Assembly (NCBI GenBank): GCA_937926325.1
Contig: CALAZQ010000053.1
Coordinates: 1 to 9,768, forward strand
From: an uncultured Planctomycetaceae bacterium
Lineage (GTDB): Bacteria > Planctomycetota > Planctomycetia > Pirellulales > UBA1268
Direction: 5' to 3'
DNA length: 9,768 nucleotides
Shown: positions 1 to 8,500 of the stretch, in pieces
Position numbering within the stretch: position 1 is the first letter of the stretch
Layout of the letters: every line of letters begins with the position of its first letter
Notes under the pieces: generated by a model
Database searches by the model: none
The model's input: only the letters and a program-made list of their open reading frames with translations
Told to the model about the DNA's origin: nothing
Position numbers and translations under genes: made by a program

Positions 1-241
1 GCGGTGGTGGGCACGGGTGACCAAGAAACAGTCAAGCCACGTGAGTACTTTGGCATACCGGCCCCCTCTGCCAGGCTTACGAAGCAAGACAACAAACCGC
101 CGGCACCCGTGTTGCGGAGCGTGAGCGAGCGTCTGCTTTCTCGAACCGTTGATCCTCTTCATAAACCCTCTGAGATTGGGCTTTTCCGGTCGTTCGTCGC
201 ACCGTCAATGGGTTCTGAACACGCTGCGGCCAGAAAAACTG

Positions 242-270
242 TCGACAAAGTGACGGTTTGACGATATGAT
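242..270 (+). promoter_or_regulatory. predicted sigma-70 type promoter of the four-gene operon
   Basis: The hexamer TCGACA at 242-247 matches the -35 consensus at five of six positions. TATGAT at 265-270 matches the -10 consensus at five of six, and the spacer is exactly 17 bases. Transcription would start near 277, giving a leader of about 50 bases before the ATG at 328. No comparable site was seen in the short gaps between the later genes, so this may drive the whole set. This is a motif match only; planctomycete promoters are not well characterised. Confidence 0.5.
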
Positions 271-280
271 TTGACTTGCA

Positions 281-294
281 GGGGCGGTCGCCCC
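281..294 (+). promoter_or_regulatory. GC-rich hairpin in the predicted 5' leader
   Basis: GGGGC at 281-285 pairs perfectly with GCCCC at 290-294 around a four-base loop. It lies just after the predicted transcription start and about 23 bases ahead of the ribosome binding site. No run of T follows, so it is not a standard intrinsic terminator. It could protect the 5' end of the mRNA or be a protein-binding palindrome. In GC-rich DNA such a short stem can also occur by chance. Confidence 0.3.
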
Positions 295-316
295 GAATGC
301 TCGCGGTGAAGGTAGC

Positions 317-320
317 GGAG
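317..320 (+). promoter_or_regulatory. ribosome binding site of the first gene
   Basis: GGAG ends seven bases before the ATG at 328. The spacing is good and supports that start, which also gives a clean signal peptide. Confidence 0.6.
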
Positions 321-327
321 AAACTCG

Positions 328-3300
328 ATGCGAACGGTTCAGTATGCCGTCGCCCTCCTCGCGGTCATGGGGGGCACGGCCACCATCACGGCGGCCGAGG
401 TCAAGCTGGCGGAGGCGTATGCCGCCCAGATTCACCCACTCGTTGTCAAAACCTGTGGGGAATGCCACGGCGCCGAGCCCAAGGACAACGACCTCAACCT
501 TGCCGGCTTCGCAACGTCCGAGTCGCTGCTCGCCCGACCGGCCGTGATCGAACATGTCATCGAGCGGCTTCACATCGGCGACATGCCGCCGCGGGAGGCC
601 CCGCAGCCGAGTGATGCCGAGCGGGACCAGCTGCTCGGCTGGTTTTCGGCGGCACTGGACGAGGAGGCGGCCGCCCGGGCCGGTGACCCCGGCCCGGTGA
701 CGCTGCGGCGGCTGAGCAATGTCGAATACGACAACGCCGTGCGGGATCTCACCGGCGTCGACATCCGGCCGACGCAGGCCCGTGAGTTCCCGCCCGATGC
801 CGTCGGCGGCGAAGGTTTTGCGAATGTCGGCGAGGCGATGCCGGTGACGCCCGTGCTCGTGGAACGCTACCTGCAGGCCGCCCGCGACGTGGCCGCCCGC
901 GCCGTGCTGTTGCCAACAGGTTTCCGGTTCTCCCCCTCGCCCGATCGGCCGGAATGGACAGCCGAGGCGGAAAAGGCACTCCGTGGCTTCCATTCCCGCT
1001 ACGCGGGGCCCGCCGGCGAGCCGCCGCTCGAACGACACCTCATGGCCACGCTTCGCCACCGCGAGCGGCTTGCGAGCGGCGGACCGGCCGCCCTCACGGC
1101 GGTCGCCGTCGAGGAGAACCTGAGCCTGCCCTACCTCACCGCGCTTTGGAGCGGGCTCACCGCCATGTCGGCCTCACCTGCCGAGGATCTTGCCGGCGGC
1201 AGGCACTGGCTGGAGAAGTTGGCCGAGAACGAAGCTGAGAAACAGCGTCGTCAGACAGTTGTTCAGGCGGCCAGGCAAAAAATCGGGGCGGGCTGGGCTG
1301 CGGCAAAGCGGGTGATCGCGGAGTCGAAAGTTGACGAAGGCGGCTCGGTGCCCTTCGAGCAGACGCTTGCCGTGCGACGCGGCGAACTGGTGCTCCTGAC
1401 GGTGCTCCCGAACAAGAGCCACGCGGCCGACAGCACCCTCGTCGAATGGACAATCCGCGAGACGTCAGGCCAGAAACGCACATGGAGTGTCGCTGACCTG
1501 GCCGCCGATCTTTTGAAGGGCAACCCGTGGACGGGACAGCACGGGGCCCGCTGGAGTTTTCTGGAAGCGACGAAGGGCCCGGAGTTTCTCACCGATCGCC
1601 GCGAGAGCAACTCCGGGCGGGCCGAGGTGAAGTCATGGAGCCGCGGGTCCGAACCCTCGGTGTTCGTGAACTCGGCGGCCGAGCCCGTGCAGGCTCACGT
1701 GCAACTGCCTGCGCGGTCGTTCTTCGTGCATCCCGGGCATAATCGCCCCGTGGCGGTCGCCTGGTCGAGCCCGATCGATGCCGAAGTGGTCGTCGCGGGC
1801 CGTGTCGCCGACGCGCACCCCACTTCGAGCGATGGGGTGGCCTTCGAACTGTCGCATATCGCGGCCCCGGAGTTGGGCGAGGCCCTCGCCGATCTGAGGA
1901 TCGACCCCGCCGCCGTGCCAGCCGCCGGCCCTCCTCCGGCCACGATCGGTCTCGTGAGGGAAAAGTGGCGGGCGGCGACCACCGATCCCAAGCCGGTTCT
2001 GCAGGTGATCAAGACATTGCAGGACAGGCTGTTCTGGAACAACTACGGCAGGCACAACGTGCTGGCTGTCGGCAACGGTTTTCCCTGGTGGGAGGATACG
2101 CTCCGCGTGGTCGCCCGCGAACAGGTCGAGGGCCCGGCCCGCGAACCGGTGTTCCGGCTGGTCGCCCGGGAGATCGCGCCGGCACAGCCAGGCACGTTTG
2201 TGGTCTGGGATCGGCTGCGGCTGGAAGGAGGCGACGGGCCCCTGCTGGTGCTGGCCGAACAGCCCGAACTGCGGGCGGCCATCGAGGCCTCGGGCGTTCG
2301 CTTCGGCATCCATCCTCACGGCCACCCCGTGCCGCCGACGGCCCTCGTCACGGCGGCCGCCTCAGAGGTGGTCATCGACTTGAGGAAGCTGCCGAAGCCA
2401 CTCCTCGACGAACTCGCACTGCCACGATTTCTCCGCGCCGACGTCTGGCTCGACGAGAGCAGCCCGGAATCGGCGACGGTGCAGGCGTTGCTTGTAAACC
2501 AACCAGGCCGAACGCCTGTGCCCAGCACGTGGAAGAGCGGCGACCCGCTCGTGATCGACGAGCCGGAGCCGCGGGTGGCGCAGCTCGCGCATCCGCGGGT
2601 GGCCGCCGAGCGGGCCCGGCCGGCGGCGGAGTTTCGCTCCCTCTTTCCGCCGGCCGTCGCCTTCGCGCCGATCATTCCGCGTGATGCCCAGGGGAGCATG
2701 TTCATGTTCCGTCGCATCGACGAGCCGTTGCGGCGGCTCCTGCTCGACGACGCGGGCCGGGCGGAACTCGAGCGGCTGTGGGCCGAATTGCATTTCGTCA
2801 GCGAAGATGCGGTGGCGGATCGCCGCATGTTCGAGGAAATGATGAGTTACTACCGCTATGAGCCGAGCGCCGGGATGATGTTTTTTCACATCCAGACAAT
2901 GGGCGACCAGGTGGACCGCGAAGAGCGGGCCTTCCGTGCCGCCCAGGCCATGGCTGAGCCGCGGCACCTGGAGCAGCTTGTCGCCTTCGCCGCCCGGGCC
3001 TGGCGGCGGCCGCTGGCGGCCGAGGAACGCGAACTGATCCTCGACGGCTACAAAGCCGACCGTGCCGAGGGCATAGAGCACGATCCGGCCTTCCGGGCGG
3101 CGCTGGCCCGCGTGCTCTCCTCGCCATGGTTTCTCTATCGCGTCGAGGAGCCGGGCCAGGGACCGGGCTGGCAGCCGGTGACGGGCGTGGAATTGGCGAC
3201 GCGGCTGAGTTTCCTGGTCTGGGATTCGATTCCGGATGAGGAGCTCATGGCGGCAGCAGCCCGCCTCAACGAGCCGGCCGTGATGGAGGAGCAGCTCCGC

Positions 3301-4206
3301 CGGATGCTGAAGGATCCCCGGGCCCGCGGCATGGCCGAGGAGTTCGGCGCCCGGTGGCTGGGCGTCCGCGACTTCGTGGCCAACCATGGCCGCAGCCTGA
3401 TGGACTTTCCCGAGTTCACGCCCGCCGTTCGCGATGCACTCGCCGAAGAGCCGGTGCGGTTCTTCGAGGATCTGCTCGTGAACGACCGGCCGGTTCTCGA
3501 TCTCCTCACCGGCGACGCCGTGGTGGTCAACGACGTGCTCGCCAAGCACTACGGCATCCCAAACGTGACCGGCCCGCAGTGGCGCCGGGTGGAGCAGGTG
3601 GCCGCCCACGGCCGCGGCGGGCTTCTCGGCTTCGGCGCCGTCCTCGCGAAACAGTCGGCGGCCGCCCGCACGAGTCCGATCAAACGCGGGGCATGGGTGG
3701 TTGAGATGCTCGGCGAGCGGCTGCCGAACCCGCCGGCCGACGTGCCACCGCTGCCCGAGACACCCCCCGCCGGACTCACCGTCCGCGAAATCACCGAGTT
3801 CCACACCAAGGACCCGCGGTGTTCCGGCTGCCACTCGAGGATCGATCCCTTTGGCATCACGCTCGAGCAGTTCGACGCCCTCGGGCGACTGCGGCCCGCC
3901 AGCGAACTCAAGCCGGGCGAAACCCGGGCCACGCTCCGCGACGGCACCGTGATCGACGACTTTGCCGGCCTGCAAAACTACATCGCCGGCCCGCGCCGCG
4001 ACGACCTCCTGCGGTCGCTCGCCCGCAAGCTCACGGGCTACGCCCTGGGTCGGGCCGTGCTCCCTTCCGACCGTCCGCTTATCGATACCGTCACGAAGAC
4101 GATGGCCGGCGGCGGCCGCTGGTCCGACGCCCTGCTCGTGATCGTGCAGAGCGAACAGTTTCGCTGCATCCGCCCGACGGCCACCGTGGCCGCAGTATCC
4201 CCCTGA
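328..4206 (+). CDS. large exported di-heme DUF1592-family protein (DUF1587/1595/1592/1588/1585)
   Basis: Predicted extracytoplasmic c-type cytochrome-like protein of unknown reaction, 1292 residues. Residues 1-23 form a Sec signal peptide, probably cut before E24. A planctomycete cytochrome segment follows with heme motif CGECH (43-47) and the usual downstream MPP, where M86 is a likely axial ligand. Next come DUF1587 (about 124-189), a long middle region, DUF1595 (about 872-938), DUF1592 (about 952-1076), DUF1588 (about 1085-1190) and DUF1585 (about 1203-1282). DUF1588 carries a second CxxCH (C1165, C1168, H1169) followed by RIDPFG and FDALGRLR, the family hallmark. Residues about 285-540 are an extra block missing from the paralogue at 5567-8902, which makes this protein longer. 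The ATG has a ribosome binding site, and the DUF1552 gene follows after 32 bases. The family assignment is firm; the biochemical role is unknown. Confidence 0.93.
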   Translation: MRTVQYAVALLAVMGGTATITAAEVKLAEAYAAQIHPLVVKTCGECHGAEPKDNDLNLAGFATSESLLARPAVIEHVIERLHIGDMPPREAPQPSDAERDQLLGWFSAALDEEAAARAGDPGPVTLRRLSNVEYDNAVRDLTGVDIRPTQAREFPPDAVGGEGFANVGEAMPVTPVLVERYLQAARDVAARAVLLPTGFRFSPSPDRPEWTAEAEKALRGFHSRYAGPAGEPPLERHLMATLRHRERLASGGPAALTAVAVEENLSLPYLTALWSGLTAMSASPAEDLAGGRHWLEKLAENEAEKQRRQTVVQAARQKIGAGWAAAKRVIAESKVDEGGSVPFEQTLAVRRGELVLLTVLPNKSHAADSTLVEWTIRETSGQKRTWSVADLAADLLKGNPWTGQHGARWSFLEATKGPEFLTDRRESNSGRAEVKSWSRGSEPSVFVNSAAEPVQAHVQLPARSFFVHPGHNRPVAVAWSSPIDAEVVVAGRVADAHPTSSDGVAFELSHIAAPELGEALADLRIDPAAVPAAGPPPATIGLVREKWRAATTDPKPVLQVIKTLQDRLFWNNYGRHNVLAVGNGFPWWEDTLRVVAREQVEGPAREPVFRLVAREIAPAQPGTFVVWDRLRLEGGDGPLLVLAEQPELRAAIEASGVRFGIHPHGHPVPPTALVTAAASEVVIDLRKLPKPLLDELALPRFLRADVWLDESSPESATVQALLVNQPGRTPVPSTWKSGDPLVIDEPEPRVAQLAHPRVAAERARPAAEFRSLFPPAVAFAPIIPRDAQGSMFMFRRIDEPLRRLLLDDAGRAELERLWAELHFVSEDAVADRRMFEEMMSYYRYEPSAGMMFFHIQTMGDQVDREERAFRAAQAMAEPRHLEQLVAFAARAWRRPLAAEERELILDGYKADRAEGIEHDPAFRAALARVLSSPWFLYRVEEPGQGPGWQPVTGVELATRLSFLVWDSIPDEELMAAAARLNEPAVMEEQLRRMLKDPRARGMAEEFGARWLGVRDFVANHGRSLMDFPEFTPAVRDALAEEPVRFFEDLLVNDRPVLDLLTGDAVVVNDVLAKHYGIPNVTGPQWRRVEQVAAHGRGGLLGFGAVLAKQSAAARTSPIKRGAWVVEMLGERLPNPPADVPPLPETPPAGLTVREITEFHTKDPRCSGCHSRIDPFGITLEQFDALGRLRPASELKPGETRATLRDGTVIDDFAGLQNYIAGPRRDDLLRSLARKLTGYALGRAVLPSDRPLIDTVTKTMAGGGRWSDALLVIVQSEQFRCIRPTATVAAVSP

Positions 4207-4225
4207 CGATTCCGACTTCCCATCC

Positions 4226-4231
4226 AGAGGA
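4226..4231 (+). promoter_or_regulatory. ribosome binding site that decides the start of the first DUF1552 gene
   Basis: AGAGGA lies seven bases before the ATG at 4239. The reading frame is open far upstream, overlapping the previous gene, but this site and the twin-arginine signal right after the ATG fix the start here. Confidence 0.65.
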
Positions 4232-4238
4232 TTTTCAC

Positions 4239-5543
4239 ATGAGCACTGCACGATCTCATCGCTGCTCCCGCCGCACGCTGCTCCGCGGCCTCGGCGTTTC
4301 GATGGCCCTGCCTTGGCTTGAGTCACTGCCGCGGGCCGTGGCTGCTGCCGCGACCGCTGCTGCCCAGCCGCCCACCCGCACACTCGTCACATTCACCGGC
4401 ATGGGCTTCCACTCGCAGCACTGGTGGGCCAAGGGTGAGGGCAACGCGATGGAACTCGGGCCCTGCCTCAAGCCGCTCGAGCCCTGGCGAGAGCGGGCGG
4501 TCTTTATTCGCGGGCTCTGGAACGAGAAGGCGAACAACGGCGTCATCCACTGCATGCAGACAGGCAACATCTTGAGCGGCGCCCCGATGGAGAAGAAGGA
4601 GGTCCGCACCGGGGTGAGCTTCGACCAGGTGATGGCCCAGCGGATCGGCGACCGGACGAAGATCCCGTCGCTCGTGCTCGGCTGCGAAGAGACGGTGCCC
4701 GGCCTTCAGGACGGGCATCCGCTGCTCTACGGCTCGCACATCTCGTGGAGTTCGGCCGTGTCGCCGACCTGGACGGAAACGCGGCCGGCGCTCGCCTTCG
4801 ATCAGCTCTTTCGCACCGACCGCGGCCGTGAGGATCGCCGCGTGGTCGATGCCGTGCTTGAAGACGCCCGCTCGCTCAAGCGGCGGCTCTCGGCATCGGA
4901 CCGGCAGCGGTTCGAGGAGTACCTCGGCAGCGTGCATGAGATCGAGGGGCGGATCAAACGGGCCGGCAAGGAGCAGGCCGCCGGCGGCTGGAAGCCGACG
5001 CTCGCAGCCCCCGATCGGGAGCGGCCGGCTGATGGCATCCCGGCCGAATTGCCGGAATACTGGCGGCTGATGAACGACATCCTCCTCCTCGCCTTCCGCA
5101 CCGACTCCACGCGGATCGCGACCATGAAATATTGCAACGACGCCTCGACCATCGTGCACTCGCACCTCGGGATCCGCGACAACCACCACTACCTCGCCCA
5201 TACCCAGCCTGAGTCGCTGATCACCCTCAACCAGTTCTTCACGTCGCAGCTTGCCTATCTGTGCGAAAAAATGGCGGAGGTGCAGGAGGGCGACCGCACG
5301 CTGCTCGACAACACCGCGATCATGCACTGCTCGAGCATGCTGCACGGCAACCACGACGCCAAGCAACTGCCGGTGGTGCTGCTCGGAGGGGCCGGCGGCA
5401 GGCTCAAGGGCGGCCGTTCGCTCGACTACCTCGAGGCACCGAACCGGCGGATGTGCAGCCTCTTCCTTCATCTCATGGATTGGGGCGGACTCGAACTCGA
5501 CAGCTTTGGCGACTCCAGCGAGCGGCTGCCGGGACTTGTCTGA
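4239..5543 (+). CDS. Tat-exported DUF1552 family protein
   Basis: A 434-residue protein, a normal full length for DUF1552. The N-terminus has a twin-arginine signal, SRRTLLRG at 10-17, followed by LGVSMALPWLESL, the family signature, and an alanine-rich stretch. Further family features are GFHSQHWWAKG, QTGNILSGAP, SFDQ, PSLVLGCE and SHISWSS in the first half. A histidine-rich segment, H307/H309 and NHHYLAH (H316, H317, H321), is followed by LLDNT and then MLHGNHD (H369, H372, D373) near the C-terminus. DUF1552 is related to DUF1501 and to the alkaline phosphatase/sulfatase fold, so these His and Asp residues may bind metal; that is inference. There is no heme motif. It sits 32 bases after the di-heme gene and 23 bases before the next, matching the usual pairing of this family with DUF1592 proteins. 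The substrate is unknown. Confidence 0.92.
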   Translation: MSTARSHRCSRRTLLRGLGVSMALPWLESLPRAVAAAATAAAQPPTRTLVTFTGMGFHSQHWWAKGEGNAMELGPCLKPLEPWRERAVFIRGLWNEKANNGVIHCMQTGNILSGAPMEKKEVRTGVSFDQVMAQRIGDRTKIPSLVLGCEETVPGLQDGHPLLYGSHISWSSAVSPTWTETRPALAFDQLFRTDRGREDRRVVDAVLEDARSLKRRLSASDRQRFEEYLGSVHEIEGRIKRAGKEQAAGGWKPTLAAPDRERPADGIPAELPEYWRLMNDILLLAFRTDSTRIATMKYCNDASTIVHSHLGIRDNHHYLAHTQPESLITLNQFFTSQLAYLCEKMAEVQEGDRTLLDNTAIMHCSSMLHGNHDAKQLPVVLLGGAGGRLKGGRSLDYLEAPNRRMCSLFLHLMDWGGLELDSFGDSSERLPGLV

Positions 5544-5566
5544 TCCTGGTTCGGGAACCCGTTTCC

Positions 5567-8500
5567 ATGAATCGACTGCAGCGATGCCTGTTCGGTTGCC
5601 TGCTCGCCATCGCGGCCGCCGTCACAGCCGCCGACGAGCGGACCCCCCCCGACCGCTTCGGCGGGCTATCGGCAGGCAGCGCGACCCAGGCCGTCGAGAC
5701 CGCCGCCGTGAACGCGGCCGATGCGGCCGCCAAGCCGGTTCTGGCCCGCTATTGCCTCGACTGCCACGCCGGTGACGCGGCCGAGGGGGAGGTGGACCTC
5801 TCGTTCACCCACGACGCCGCCACCCTGCGAACGCACACCAAACTCCTCCAGCGGGTCGAGGACATGGTGACCAGCGGTCAGATGCCGCCGCCGGAATCCG
5901 ACCAGCCGACGGATGAGGAGCGGCGGGTGCTGGCCGACTGGCTGCAGGCGTTCCTCGCCGCCGAAGCACGGGCCCATGCCGGCGACCCCGGGCGAGTCGT
6001 GCTCCGCCGGCTCAACAATGCCGAATACACGCATACGATCCGCGATCTCACCGGCGTCGCTGGGCTCGACCCGGCCAAGCAGTTTCCGGTCGACGGCGGC
6101 GCCGGCGAGGGTTTTACCAATACCGGGCAATCGCTTGTGATGTCACCGAGCCTGGCAACGAAATATCTCGACGCCGCCAAGGGGATCGCGGCCCATGCCG
6201 TGCTCCTGCCAGACGGCCTGCGGTTTTCGCCCGCCGACTCCCGCCGCGACTTTGCCGACGAGGCGGTCGTCCGCATCAAGCAGTTTTACGCCCGATACAC
6301 CCAGCCGCTGGACCCTGCCGCAGCCGCCGCCCAGCAGACCGTGAAGCAGGGGATCACTCTCGACACGGGATCTGAGGGCTTTCTGCCGACCGAGAAGTAT
6401 CTGCTCGCAACGCTGGCCGACCGCGAGCGGCTGGCTCAGGGACGCGAGTCCGTGGCTGCGGTGGCCCGCGAGCGGGGCCTGAGCCCGAAATACCTCGCCA
6501 CGCTCTTCACGGCACTTTCCGCTCCCGACTCGACCTCGCCCGGGGCCGCAACGGCCGACGGGGCGTCACCGATCCTTGACCTGTTGCGGGCCCGCTGGAA
6601 ATCCGCACAGCCGGCCGATGCCGCGGCCTTGGCGTCGTTCGTCGGCGACTGGCAGAAAGCCGTCTGGAAGTTCAACCACGCCGGCCATGTCGTCAGCCGG
6701 TTCGGCGCGACCGACGGTCCGCCCTCTTGGATGGAGGCGACAACGCCCCTTGTCGAGCGGCAGGAGATTCGTCTGAAGCTGGTGGTGCCCGAAGGCAGTG
6801 ACACGGTCACGATCCATCTTGCCGCCGGTGACGCGGGCGACGGCCCTGATCACGATGTCGTCGTCTGGAAAAACCCGCGGCTCGTGGCCCCGGGCCGGGC
6901 CGATCTGCCGCTGGCGATGGTGCGACCGCTGCCTCGCTCCGCGACAGGTCCGCTCCGCGCCGGCAACGAGCCTCCGCAGGACAAGGCCGGGCCTGCCAAC
7001 GCCGGCGATGAAGGGGGCGGCGTCGGCCTCGATCCAACGCTCTTCGGCCGGCATCCGCAAGGCCTTGCGGTTGAGGCCGGCGATCTGTGCATGCAGTCGC
7101 CCGGCGTGATCGCCGTCACAATCCCGGCCGACCTCGCCGAAGGGGCCGAGTTCGTCACGGCGGCGACGCTGCATCCCGAGACCGCCGCGGAGGCGAGCGT
7201 GCAGGTCGAGGTCAGGGCCGATGCGACGAGCAGTCTGCCGGCTGGCGGCCTCGTGCCGGCGGTGCCGGTCGTGGCCCGCAAAGACTCCACCGCGTGGCGG
7301 CGATTTGAGCGGGCATTCGCCGACGTCCGCGATCTGTTTCCGAGGGCCGTCTGCTACGGCCGCATCGTACCGGTGGATGAGGTTGTCACCCTCAATCTGT
7401 ATTATCGTGAGGATGATCACCTCCGCCGGCTCATGCTCGACGATGACCAGACGCGGGAGCTCGACCGGCTCTGGGACGAACTCTTGTTCATCGCCCAGGA
7501 GCCGCTCGAATTCGAGGACGCCTTCGAGCAGCTCCTGGGCTACGCCTCCCAAGACCGCCCCGATCTCGTCAAACGATGGAAACCCCTCAAGCCGGCGGTC
7601 GCCGCCGCCGCGGAGGCCTTCAAAAAGCGGCTCGTGGAAGTTGAGCCCCGGCACGTCGACGCGGTCGTGGCCCTCGCCGGTCGGGCCTTCCGCCGGCCGC
7701 TCGAGGCCCGAGAGGAGGCGCGGCTGCGGACCCTCTATGACACGCTCCGAACGAAGGGCCTGCTCCATGGGGAGGCGGTCCGCACACTCATCACGCACGT
7801 GCTTGTAGCGCCGGAGTTCCTCTACAAGCTCGAGACGGCTGGGCCGGGCACCGATGCCAAGCCGGTGTCCGACTATGAGCTGGCAACCCGGCTCTCCTAC
7901 TTCCTCTGGTCGAGCATGCCCGACGCGGAGTTGCTCGCGGCGGCCGAGAGTGGCGGGCTGCACCAGCCTGAGGTCTTGAAGGCTGAGGTCCGGCGGATGC
8001 TCGCCGCCCCGGCGTCGCGGCGGCTGGCCGAGGAGTTCGGCACGCAATGGCTCCACGTCTACGGCTTTTCGTCGCTCGACGAAAAAAATGCCGAAAGCTT
8101 CCCCACATTCGCCGGCCTGCGGGCCGACATGGAGGAGGAGACGGTGCTGTTCCTTGACGACTTTTTCCGCAACGACCGTTCGATTCTCTCGCTCATCGAT
8201 GCCGACCACACATTCTTAAACGAGCGGCTGGCGAAGCACTATTGTGTCGAGGGTGTGACGGGCGAGGAGTGGCGGCGGGTGGAGGGCATGCGGAAGCATG
8301 GCCGCGGCAGCATTCTCTGCCTGGCCACGACGCTCTCCACGCAGGCCGGCGCCTCCCGCACCAGCCCGATCCTGCGAGGCAACTGGCTCTACGAGACGAT
8401 CCTCGGCGAGAAGCTCCCCAGGCCACCGAAGGACGTGCCGCAGTTGGCCGAGACGGTGCCCGCAGGCCTGAGCGAGCGGCAGCTGATCGCGATGCATTCC

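Larger units (their letters stand above)
1..327. other. upstream non-coding region
   Basis: No convincing gene is seen here. The stretch is less GC-rich than the genes that follow. A plus-strand frame is open from the window edge to a stop at 259-261, but its third-position GC is about 57% by my count, against roughly 85% in a sampled stretch of the following gene. It shows no recognisable motif, and its end overlaps the predicted promoter. I found no tRNA-like fold, CRISPR repeat or insertion-sequence end. The last 90 bases hold the promoter, leader hairpin and ribosome binding site listed separately. The tail of an unrecognised upstream gene cannot be fully excluded. Confidence 0.6.

Noticed and set aside
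1..261. Open plus-strand frame at the left edge, ending at 259-261
   Set aside because: Third-position GC is about 57%, far below the neighbouring genes. It has no recognisable motif and overlaps the predicted promoter. It could at most be the tail of an unknown upstream gene.
3819..4238. Upstream extension of the first DUF1552 reading frame into the preceding gene
   Set aside because: The extension is an Arg/Pro-rich out-of-frame reading of DUF1588/DUF1585. The Shine-Dalgarno at 4226-4231 and the Tat signal place the start at 4239.
2362..4383. 673-codon antisense open frame across the end of the first gene
   Set aside because: It lies opposite a clear DUF1595-DUF1592-DUF1588-DUF1585 region and is rich in Arg, Gly, His and Pro, as expected for the mirror frame of high-GC coding DNA.
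4323..5471. 382-codon antisense open frame opposite the first DUF1552 gene
   Set aside because: It is a shadow of a full-length, well-conserved plus-strand protein.
5588..5599. Lipobox-like LFGC in the signal peptide of the second DUF1592 protein (residues 8-11)
   Set aside because: The hydrophobic core continues after this Cys and F is atypical in a lipobox, so ordinary signal peptidase cleavage near A22 fits better.
6566..8209. 547-codon antisense open frame opposite the second DUF1592 gene
   Set aside because: It is the same kind of shadow: the plus strand encodes recognised domains and the antisense product resembles no family I know.
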